Part shown: piece after piece, positions 23,111-33,300 of the stretch
Layout of the letters: each line of letters starts with the position of its first letter
How positions within the stretch are numbered: the stretch's first letter is position 1
From: Ceratotherium simum simum
Taxonomy: Eukaryota > Chordata > Mammalia > Perissodactyla > Rhinocerotidae
Reading direction: 5' to 3'
Length of the DNA stretch: 64,000 nt
NCBI RefSeq assembly: GCF_000283155.1
Contig: NW_004454179.1
Span: 2,162,629 to 2,226,628 of the forward strand
Translations under genes and position numbers: made by a program
The notes under the pieces: model-generated
Database searches by the model: none
Seen by the model: only the letters and a program-made list of their open reading frames with translations
What the model was told of the DNA's origin: nothing

Positions 23111-24084
23111 AGACCGGTCATCTTTAAACTGGAGTATATGTATCCCTGAGGACACCTGAAAACTTCTCGAGAAGTGTTTAGCCCTACATAGATTTTTTAA
23201 AAATTTAATTTCAAGATCCTCAACGTTCACGTGCATGCTTTCCTCCATATGTTTATCTCAACCAGAGGCCTGGGTATGGACCAGTGTTTGGGGTACTATG
23301 CTGGTTCTCCTTTTCCACCTCCTTTCACAATTGCTCTTCTCTCACTTCACTACAGCACGGCATAGTTCTCATCCATATCAAATCTCATTTGAGATTTTAT
23401 ACATAAAATTTAACATATATACATTTTTATATTTTTATTTTTTTAATTTAACCTGTTAATCCATCTAAAATTTATTTTTGTGTTTAGCATTAGGTAACAA
23501 TATAACTGTAGATCTAATAATTTTGATGTAAAAGTCTAAATAATTTAACTGATAATGTATACTTTTATATGCATATCAAAGTCCCTTTGATCATAGGAGA
23601 AGGATAAAGGTAGGTGATGTATCATTCCACTATCTTCCCAGAATCCCCTGCAGTTATAATGGCCAGGTGACACAGCTCTGGCCAATGAGATCTAAGTCTG
23701 CTAAGAATTACTGGGAAGATTTTTGCTTTCTTGAGGCAAACACTATGTCTTACTCCTTCCTTTTCCTTCTTTTCCCTGGATGTACGATGACTAGAGATGA
23801 AGCAGCCATCTTTTCAGCTCTCCCAGTAGAGCTTGTCTCAGGGGATGCTGACTCCATTCTCATGTCCTGGGTGGTCTAAGGATAATTCCATCCCCACTGC
23901 CAGCAGTTAGTTTAGTTATAAGTGTGTGACCCAATTCTGCACACTTTGTGAAGTTTGCTCTCAGCGTCTGGGAAAGTTCTTCTCTGCTCTTAGAAGAGAC
24001 TCACAGAAAGCCAATCTCCCTCCCCCTTGCCTTGGATGTTTTCCTTTTGCAATACCCAAGTTTTACAGTTCAGTGGGTTCAAGT
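23111..24084. other. Intergenic, mostly unassigned
   Basis: A short antisense L1 ORF2-like piece may lie at about 23450-23515. No exon was recognised. Open frames at 23667-23879 and 23926-24172 have no family features. Confidence 0.35.
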
Positions 24085-24345
24085 TTACTTACTTTTTCCC
24101 CCAATGGTAAGTATTTTTCTGTGCATTAAGAAATCCTTCCCTACCCCGAGGTCAAAATATTCTTCAATATAGTCTAATAGTTTTAGAGTTCTGTTTTTCA
24201 TTTTTAGATCTTTAATCCATCTGAGATTTATTTTGGGACATGGTAAGAAGTAGGGATTTGATTTTTTCCTCCACATGGAGAGCCAATTACCCAATATTCT
24301 TTGTTCAATAGTTCCTTCTTTTGCCACTGATTTTTGAAGCTACCT
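24085..24345 (-). repeat. L1 ORF2 fragment, antisense
   Basis: Minus-strand translation contains ERILGNWLS-like and KINLRWIKDLKMKN-like pieces in the order expected of the L1 ORF2 C-terminal half. On the plus strand 'tctttaatccatctgagatt' is the familiar antisense landmark. Confidence 0.7.
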
Positions 24346-24354
24346 TTCTGGTGG

Positions 24355-24850
24355 TAAAAAATAATAGCTAATATTTATTTACCACGTAGTATTTTTTACA
24401 CGTAACACGTATCAACTCATTTAATTCTTAAAAACACCTTTACAAAGTACAGGTCCATGATCTGTTATTTACAGTTCTGAAATTGAAAAAGGTCTGAAAA
24501 CCATACTTTAAAAAAATTCATTTGGCAGCAAAACCTGACCTGCACTGGCATGCCGCTGTTTATAGTCTTTTATTTATTTCTCTTACTATGGCTATTCATA
24601 CATTTTGCTGCAGAACCATAAATGTATTGATTATAGGCTACTGCCCTAGAAGCTGCTGGGGTATGACATAATACAAGGTATATGCATTGGATTACTTCTC
24701 AAAATCTAAAGAATTCTAAATTCAGAAAACCACCTGACAGGGGTTTCAGATAAGGGTGGTGGACCAGTACTATTACCCCCATTTCACAGCTGAGGAAATT
24801 GAGACATAGAAGTTAAATAAATTGCTCAAGGTCACAAAGTTAACAAAAAG
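24355..24850 (+). repeat. MIR, interrupted
   Basis: A 5' MIR part (about 24360-24480, 'gctaatatttatttaccac') and a 3' part (about 24770-24845, 'cccatttcacagctgagga', 'ttgctcaaggtcacaaag') are separated by about 290 bp of unassigned sequence. They could be one interrupted copy or two. Confidence 0.6.
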
Positions 24851-24854
24851 AATA

Positions 24855-25060
24855 ATCAATGTAGTTAATATTTTTGAGTGCTTGTTGTGGTAGTCACTTG
24901 GTTAAATGTATTATATTCATTATCTCATTGAATCCTCACCACAACTCTATGAGGTATCATTATTATCCCCATTTCCCAGATGAAGGAACTGAGGCTTAGA
25001 AAGCTTATATAACTCACTTGAACACACAGCTGTTAAGTGTGGTGAGGAAGGGTTTAAACA
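24855..25060 (+). repeat. MIR SINE
   Basis: 'attgaatcctcaccacaact', 'tatcattattatccccattt', 'aactgaggcttagaaagc' and 'aacacacagctgttaagtg' appear in MIR order. Confidence 0.8.
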
Positions 25061-25074
25061 GAAGTCAGTCTGAC

Positions 25075-25146
25075 ATCAATATATTTGATTATTACACTTA
25101 TCCCTCAGAAATCAATGTATTTGATTATTACACTTATCCCTTAGAA
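25075..25146 (+). repeat. 36-bp tandem duplication
   Basis: Two adjacent 36-bp units (25075-25110 and 25111-25146) share 34 of 36 bases, starting ATCAAT and ending AGAA. They differ at the 7th and 32nd base. The duplication lies just 3' of a MIR. Confidence 0.95.
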
Positions 25147-25224
25147 ACCTATAATACCAGGCCTTTCCTCTCTTCTAAATGTCATTTAGAACTATATATT
25201 TAATTATCTCTTGGATATTAAAGA

Positions 25225-25705
25225 GTAACATTTTTAAAATGCATGTCAGATCATTTTACTCATGTGCTTAAAACCCTCCTATGACTTTCTACTGCATCTA
25301 GAGTAAAATCCAAATTCCTTACAACGGCCCCTTTCGATCTCTCCCAGCTCATCTCCCAACACAGCAGACTTCTCTTAGGCTTTTACACCAGATCTATCCT
25401 CTACCTGGAAGGCTCCCCAGGTCTTCCCACAGCTGGCTCCCTTTTGTTATTCAGGCCTCAGCTTACGCACCTCTTTGGTTTTTCCCTAATTACCTAGTCT
25501 AGAGTCTCCAATCACCCTCTCTATCCCATCATTACGTTTACATAGCATATAAACATATGTTCTTGTTTATCTTTTTTCTTCCATTAAAATGTAAGTCCAA
25601 CCGGAGTGGGCACCTTGTCTGTTTTGGTTTCTTTTGAAGCCTAAATCTCTATTACAGAGTTTAGCACATGGTAGGTACTTAATTTTGGCTGAATAAATGA
25701 GTGTA
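25225..25705 (-). repeat. L2 LINE 3' end, antisense
   Basis: 'agagtaaaatccaaattcct', 'gtaagtccaaccggagtggg' and 'gcacatggtaggtacttaat' are in L2 3'-end order for this orientation. Confidence 0.75.
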
Positions 25706-25819
25706 GCACACAATCACTAAATAGTACCTGCTTGTTAGTTTCAGTGGTGGGAGATAAATTGAGAATGCGGTGGGAGGAGGCTGTGAAATGTGAAACTACT
25801 TGAACATCAGCTGAATCAG

Positions 25820-25910
25820 ATTTTGTCTAATAGTATAGACAGTGCCTAGCAGAGTGTTTCACACAGATCAAGTGCCAAATAAATATTTGCTGAATGAATG
25901 AACAACAGTA
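25820..25910 (-). repeat. L2 3'-tip fragment
   Basis: 'cagtgcctagcagagtgttt' followed by 'aaatatttgctgaatgaatg' is the L2 3' tip. It is short. Confidence 0.55.
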
Positions 25911-26465
25911 TATATTATTACTAGCTTGGATCTCGGGCAAATTACTTCAACTTTCTGAGCTTAGTTTTCTCACCTCTTAAGTGAAGATTAAAACTTTACA
26001 GATTTAAAAGAAACTCATTAGTTAAGGCTGAAGGCTGAAAACATTCACAAGAATAAAATCTCGCTCTGTATTTACTAACAATAAAAAAAAAAAAAACCCT
26101 TACTTTCCAGGGTTGGCCTACCAATTATATGAGATAATCCATGCCAAATGCCTACCACGTAGCAGGTAGTTTCTTTCCCCTTACATTTACATACTACTTT
26201 ATGGTTTACAAAGCTCTTGTAAGCTCTTCTAGATAACATGACCTCATTTTATGGATGAAAAATAGACTCAAAGGTTGAGACATAGCTTTTTCAGGTAATG
26301 AGAAGCCAATGGGCAAGTTTTACAAGCAGAGGAGTGACACGATAAAAGCAGTGTTTTTTGAAGATTAATCTGTTGGTGGCTTCTAAGATGGGCTCGACTG
26401 AAGAAACTGAAGAAATAAGAATGTTTAAAAGCCTAATGAAGCGACTGAATAGCCAGATAAGCCAA

Positions 26466-26492
26466 AACACACACACACACACACACACACAC
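26466..26492. repeat. (AC)n microsatellite
   Basis: An uninterrupted AC dinucleotide run of about 13 units lies about 450 bp upstream of the BTAF1 CpG island. Confidence 0.95.
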
Positions 26493-26990
26493 GGAGTTTC
26501 TACATCTAGTTGAGAAAATGACCGTACCAACAACATAAATAATTAAGAAATCAAACTTAGCAAAATGGTTGGCAGAAGGCCTTCCCTCCAACACCTATGC
26601 AGAACTTCTGGCAAATACGGCAAACATCTGAGCCGTGTCCTAAGTGCCACTGCAGATCTTTCTTGATTTCACTCCTTCCACTGGCATCGCCACCTGGACT
26701 AGAGCATCCTAAGGCCCTTCGGATCATGCTTTCTCTAGAAGCAGTCTGATGAAGATCCGGGCGGTGAAGAATTAGAAACCAAGCTTTTGAACTTCCCGAA
26801 CCTTGGCTAAATCGCCATTTTTCCTTCTCTAGAAAATAAGGGAACCCTTACTTCTCATTCTCGCCTCGTTTTAAGACTAACGACCCGCTCCAAACGAGCA
26901 CAAAGAGATTTTTTTCAGGCGCATACCACCACGCCAAACGCGCTCTTACTCCTTTGCCTCTCCGGCCGAGAGGCGCTCCTCGCGGGGTGC

Positions 26991-27050
26991 TGACGTCACT
27001 TCCGGCGCGCTGACGCTAAGTCCGGCGTGCCGACGCCTGCGTCAGCAAAG
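26991..27050 (+). promoter_or_regulatory. BTAF1: CRE/ETS motif array with 20-bp period
   Basis: A perfect CRE (TGACGTCA, 26991-26998) overlaps an ETS core (ACTTCCGG, 26998-27005). The 20 bp from 26991 are followed in register by a second unit from 27011 (15 of 20 identical, TGACGCTAAGTCCGG) and a looser third from 27031 (CGACGCCTGCGTCAGC). CREB/ATF and GABP/ELK factors are the families known for these motifs. Binding is inferred. Confidence 0.65.
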
Positions 27051-27325
27051 AGCGGAGCTGGGGGCACCGGGTTTGAAGTCGTGCGGGTCGGAGGACTGCC
27101 GCCTCTGCCTCTGTCTCAGACCCCTGCTCCCCAGCCGCGGCGGGGACGAGCTCGGGTAGGCGGCGGGGCAGATGCCCGAGGGCCCGCGCCGGGACGCCCC
27201 GCGCCGCACCGGCCGCTCCCTTCTGCTCCGCGGCCTGGGCCTGCGCTGCTCTGCTCTCTGGAAACTAGCGCCTCAGCGGCGCGGCGCGTAGCTCGCGGGG
27301 AGCCCCGAACCGCCGGCACCCGGCC

Positions 27326-27339
27326 ATGGCGGTTTCCAG
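27326..27339 (+). CDS. BTAF1: BTAF1 exon 1 (coding part)
   Basis: It encodes MAVS and two bases of Arg5 (ATG GCG GTT TCC AG) and is followed by donor GTGGGT. The 5' UTR extends upstream to an unmapped start. The frame remains open into the intron to 27658, but that is read-through, not an exon. Confidence 0.92.
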
Positions 27340-30300
27340 GTGGGTCTCGCTCCTGGCGAGCGGGCGGGAGGGCGGCCCTGGCGAGGCACGGTCTCCTCTT
27401 GGTGCCCCCACTCCGAGGAAGGAGCGGTTCCCATTGTCACTGCGCCCGGGCGCCGTCTTCCACAGACTTCAGAGTTCGCTCCTCGGTCTGCGGGGGTTTG
27501 GGCTCGGGTTACTCCTCGTAAATCCGTTCAAAAATGTCTTTTTCTTGTTGACTAGAACTCTCCACGGTAGAGCTGGTGTTTCTCTTTCCTCACCATGTTT
27601 CTCTTGTCTGGTTTCTCTTCCCTCTTTCAGTTCTAGGAGAGTCTCTTATCTTTCTTAGTATTTAAGGCTGATCCCTAACCTCTGTTTCACGGGAAAACTT
27701 GGGTAGTAACTGTCGAAGTTGGGGAGACTTGAATTACTATTATCTAAGTGACCTTCTAATTATGTTAAAAATTTTTATTTATGGCCTTAGGGATGTGTTC
27801 TTTCCTGAGGACTTTTCCCTCACGTTATAGTATAAGTCTTCCTTTTGTTTAGCAGTAAACATTTAGCCGTCAGCATTGTAATCTGTGGCAAATTATTGTA
27901 TTAGCGCCATCTTCCTTAACTTTGTGAAAGATATATCACAAATCTTAAATTATTGTAAAATGTTGCCTATCAACAGGAAAGTTTAGGAAGACCTAAGAAG
28001 ACGTGTATCTGTGTAGCTATAGAAGGAAAGTCCTCCTTTCCTCCAGTGTGATGGAATGGTGGGAAAACTTTTTGTCAGAGGTTTGATTTTAGTAGATGTG
28101 TACATGGAGGTAGGGGATAGTTCCTCTGATAGCAATCAGAAGGATTCACCAAGTTCATTAGCGTTGATGAGGTAAGTTTTTCTGAGAATTGAGTTCTTCT
28201 ACCACATAGACTGAAGGAAAAAATGATAGTTCAGAAAACAAATAGTTTTCATTCATTTTTCATAATTAATTGAACACATTTCTTGACCACAATGTGTGCT
28301 CAAGCTTTACCTGTTTTTCGAGTGAAAGGATAAGCCATCCCTCACAGACTCCCTAGATAACTGATGAAATAGTGTGTGGGAGAAACCCATGGGAGTTAGG
28401 TGAAGGGGGTTGCTAGGTACCTGTAGTATGGGGCATCTAATTTTTATTTCACAGATTAATTGAATCCATTCAAGGTGAGGAAAATTCTTATTTTGTGATA
28501 TATAAAACTCCCTTGAAAATGCAAGTGGTATTTTCAGCATTTGCAAGTATCTTCTAGTTTGTTACCTCCCATATACATACACTGATACATACACTTAATG
28601 TGAGATTTGTTTACCAGGTGATACAATGTTTAAGGGAATGAGTAGATCTTGAAATTCCTTTCTTAGAGCCGAGTACGTATATTTTCACAGTATTGGATAT
28701 AGTTTTATAGAGACAAAATGAAAGTGTTTAGAAAGAGCCTACTCTGTTTGGCCAGTACTAATCTATTTACAGACGTTTAGGGCACCTAAATTTCTGAATG
28801 AATGATTGGTTTTTTTGTGTGTGTGTGTGTGTGTGAAGAAGACTGGCTCTGAGCTAAAATCCATTGCCAATCCTCCTTTTTTTGTTGAGGAAGATTAGCC
28901 CTGAGCTAACATCTTTGCCCATCTTCCTCTATTTTATGTGGGATGCCTGCCACAGCATTGCTTGATGAGCTGTGGGTAGGTCCTCGCCCGGGATCCGAAC
29001 CTGTGAACCCTGGGCTGCAGAAGCAGAGCGCGAGAACTTAACCACTATGCCAGTGGGCTGGCCCCTAAATGATTGAGTTTTGAAAGCTACTGCCTTTTGT
29101 TCTTGATATTGGATTTCAAAAGGTAGTGCTCTTTTTTCTGTAGATTCTTTCTTATTGGCTTTGACAAAATTCTATTAAATTCTGCTCAGAAAAAAAAGCC
29201 TTTCATGGTTTTATGAAAGAGCTACTCTGGTGCTTATTTTGGTAATATAATTCAAAGAAAACACTTTTGAGACACCTTCTGTGTTTTGGGGATACTGTCA
29301 GTTCTTGTCTGTTTCATTTGCAGATTCACTTTGAACAGCAAACGTTAATTTCAAACTTGCATTCTTTGTGGGCTAAGCACATTTCGTTAGTAACTAAATT
29401 TCCCTTCTCTCCTGTTGGTGTATGCTTGTGGAATACAGACTCATTTTAATATTACTTTATGGAGAATAGGTGGAAGATAGTTCAAGAGATAAAAATCTAT
29501 TTGCCAGAATCAAATCTAAAATATTTTTTGCACTGTTCATATCAGTGTGCATAACTGAAAAGAAGCTATGTAATATTTTTTGCTGCTAGTGCTCTTGGAG
29601 CAATCCTGACTCCTAGTGACCCTGAGTACAGCAGAGTGGAACCCTGCCCGGTCTTTTTTGCACCATCCTCTCATCTTCGGCATTATATTGACAGTGCTCT
29701 GCTGCTATTCACAGGGTTTTTATGGCCAATTGTTTCAGAAGTGGGTGGCCAGATCCTTATTCCTAGTCTGTCTTAGTCTGAAAACTCTGCTGAAACCTGT
29801 CCGTCGTGGGTGAAATAAGCGGTGGCATAGCTTTCAGCATCACAGCAACTTGCAGCCACCACAGTATGACAACCAACAGACGGGTGATGTGGTTCCCTGA
29901 CCCGGAAACTGAGGGCCAAGGCGGTGAGAGCTCCAAATCTTAACCTCTAGACCACTGTGTAATATTTTTAGGACCTTGGAAATATTTCCAACAGAAGGGA
30001 AATAGTAAGTTGGTACCACTGTTCCCTCAGCTGCCAGGTTTAGAAATCTAGCAGTAATATTTGACTTCTCCCTCCCTCCATTCCCCCCATCTAGCCAGTC
30101 ACCAAACCCAATCCTGTTGGTTCTGCCTTTCTAATGTTTCTCTGGCCAGTCTTTTTTCTTTGCATACCAATTCCTCAATCCTACTCCATACCAGCCAGCA
30201 TCATCTCTAATTCAAGACACCTGCAGCAGCAGCAGTCACTTGCTCTTCCTGCCTCCCATGGCACCTCTTTCTAATTTATTTTTCACTTTGGCCATATTAT

Positions 30301-33300
30301 TTGCTAATATGCAATTTTTAGTGTGGTCATTTTTCTGTTTAAAACACTTTAATTGTTTTCTGTTGCCTTAGGATAAAGTGCAGATTTCTTAAACATATTG
30401 TTACCAGATCCTTTGTGATCTGGTTCCTGCTTCACCTTTTAGCTTCATCTTGTGTCAAGTTCTCTGCATCTCTTTCTCTCTCCTCTTTTCCCCCTCTTCC
30501 TTTCATTCCGAATCTGTGTTCTCACCTCCCAGTCTTTACCTCTGGAACATTTCTTGCCTGCTCGCCCCCTCCCCACAAGTCTGGCAAATTCCAACCTCAG
30601 TTTTTGAGTCTAAACCTATATGTTGCTTTGTTTGGGAAGCCTTCTTTGATTTTCCTTCATCTGAGCTATTTGCAGCAATGTGTACTTCTATTAATCATAA
30701 TATTTATCATACTTTGTAATTGATTGTTGAATGGTTCTCCCCCCGTTTGGATTTACATAAGCTCTGTGAGAGAAGGGAATATATCTGATCTTTCTATCCC
30801 CAGCAGAGTGCTTGTCTCCTAGTAGGTGCTCAATACATTTTTTTAAAAATGAATGAGTGATTTTGTTTTAATACCTGTCATGACTTTACTGTAACTTATG
30901 TATAGTAGAATATTTCCAGTGTTTTTCAGTGAGTGCTTCTGAGTTTAGCTACAGTTTTTCCTCAGGAAGAAAAACTTTCACTACAGCTTTGAATATGGGC
31001 AAGGATTATAATTTAAAAAACATAAATATTATCAGAACTATTCTTAAAAGTTTATAGTATAGTACAATTCTGTGGTAGTGTGGCCTTTTATAATACAAAT
31101 TGGATGTAATGTAACCTTGCATTTTGTGTGATCAAAGTTTTTAGATCCTGCTTATAGTTTTATAAAGGCCTAGTTTTACTATACTTTGAATGGTAAGAAT
31201 GTGGCAAATTATGAAATGCACGGTCAACTCTTGATCTGTGAGTGAGTTAAATCTTGCAAAAGCAAACAAACAAACTGGGACTCTCCAGAATTGCAAATAC
31301 AATTATACCGTTTGAAGTTCTCCATAAAATGTAGTGAAATATTACTGAAAAGTGTATGACTCCTTTAGACCCTTAATAAAAGAGACAGTATACAAATGTA
31401 GGAGTAGAGAGAACAATGTTATCCTTAAGATGTGAATGCTGGCAAGTCAGCTAAGCTCACTCAGTAGCTACTTGCTCCTATAAAACCAACCTCAGCAAAA
31501 ATACAAATTAGTATATATTACGGCTTTCAGAATTGCTTGCAAACAGTTGAAATCATAATTGTTAAATCTTTGACTACTGCTGTTTTGCTTTGTGAGCCTT
31601 TCTTCCAGTATTATCTGTCACCTAATTGGGGTTGGGCTATCAACAGTAAAGGCAACCTTAGAGGGATTGTTAAGGCTTATTGTGCTCATTACAGAAGATG
31701 GTGAATCTGTGACACTGTTGGGTTCCATGGCTTAATACAGATTTTTTTTAAGGTTGTTTTTTCTACCTTTTCCTGTTTATACCACAAAATTGATTGAGTT
31801 GACTGTTGTGCATTGACTAGCTAGTATGAACATAGTTTTTCCTTCATCATATAGAGAACATTTAAAAATATAATTTAGAGAATTTTTCCTCAGTGATCTG
31901 AGCTATAAAGGTCATGTCTAAAATGCCTAGACAGTAATTATGATTTGACTTCTCTAGAAGCCATACCTTAGGTCTGTGACATACATCTTTGCATTTGAAA
32001 ATGATGCAGTGTTCAGAAAAGGTTCAGGAAAAAACTGAAACACACCCTCTTATAGAAGAAACAAATCGTTACCTATGAGCAAAACTTTGCTCAGTTTTGT
32101 TAATTCTCTCTCTGTACTGCTGATACTTCAGAGAAACATTGTTTCAACAGGCCTATTCTGCCAGATAAAAGGAAGTTTCTTGATGTGGGGGAAGTTCCAG
32201 TGGATCCTTCCTACTAACAGGAAAAATGCTAAAATGATCTTAATTACCTATATAGGACAGCACAGGTTTCTTGTGTTTGCTGGTACTGTTCCTCTGTTAC
32301 TGCTAATTTCAATCCATTATAGGATTGACAGAGGGACTGTTGTAAATTATAATATATCAAAAATTGCATACTTAAAAAAATGTAGGAACAAAAAAGCCAG
32401 GAAAGGTAGAGGAGGCATTATAGAAGCTTTTGCATTTAAATCCCTCTGGTTGGGCCGGCCCCGTGGCTTAGCGGTTGGTTGAACGCACTCCGCTGCTGGC
32501 GGCCCTGGTTCGTATCCCCGGCGCGAGCCAACACACTGCTTCTCCGGCCATGCTGGGGCCGCGTCCCACATGCAGCGGCTGGAAGGATGTGCAGCTGTGA
32601 CATACAACTATCTGCTGGAACTTTGGGGGAAAAAAATAAATAAATAAAATTAAAAAAAATAATAATAATAAATCCCTCTGGTAAATTCCTCTCTATTTCT
32701 TTGGGTTATACCTCAAGGTACTTGTATAAAGGTTTTTTGTTGTTGTTGTTTCTAAATTGTGATAAAATACACATAACATAAAATTCACCATTTTAACCAT
32801 TTTTTTTAAATTTTTATTTATTTATTTTTTTCCCCCAAAGCCCCAGTAGATAGTTGTATGTCATAGTTGCACATCCTTCTAGTTGCTGTATGTGGGACAC
32901 GGCCTCAGCATGGCTGGAGAAGCGGTGTGTCGGTGCGCGCCCAGGATCCGAACCCAGGCCGCCAGCAGCCGAGCGCGCGCACTTGACCGCTAAGCCATGG
33001 GGCCAGCCCATTTTAACCAAAGTGTGCAATTTTGTATGAAGTTTTAAAACCATAGGTATTTCTGCTAAATAACTTAGATTTTATCTTTAAGATAAAGTCA
33101 TACAAAAGGCATAAGTTGTTGGATCAGGAGTGGAAGTTCAGAAAAAATGTCCTGAAGGAAGTAACAGCTTGATTGTACTTTTTCAGCATTCATTTGACAA
33201 GTATTTATGGAATGCTTTCTGTGTTCTAGGTGCTGGAGATATAGCAGAGAACAAAAATGAAGTCCCCATTCTCATGGAGTTTATATTCTAGGGTGGGAGA

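Larger units (their letters stand above)
26930..27560 (+). promoter_or_regulatory. BTAF1: CpG island promoter of BTAF1
   Basis: GC content and CpG density rise sharply at about 26930 and fall after about 27530, spanning the sequence upstream of the BTAF1 start codon and the beginning of intron 1. There is no TATA box at a sensible distance. This fits a broad housekeeping promoter. The transcription start probably lies between the CRE/ETS cluster and the ATG at 27326, but cannot be fixed from sequence. Confidence 0.8.

Noticed and set aside
25018..25203. Small repeat protein containing two FDYYTYP units
   Set aside because: The frame starts within a MIR and the repetition comes from a 36-bp DNA duplication; no support for translation.
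27027..27521. 164-codon plus-strand frame over the BTAF1 promoter and exon 1
   Set aside because: It opens with GTG, lies in CpG-island sequence, runs through the exon 1 donor and overlaps the true ATG in another frame.
27326..27658. 110-codon frame starting at the BTAF1 ATG and reading into intron 1
   Set aside because: Only the first 14 nt are exon. Exon 2 continues the known BTAF1 protein from AG|G, so the rest is intron read-through.
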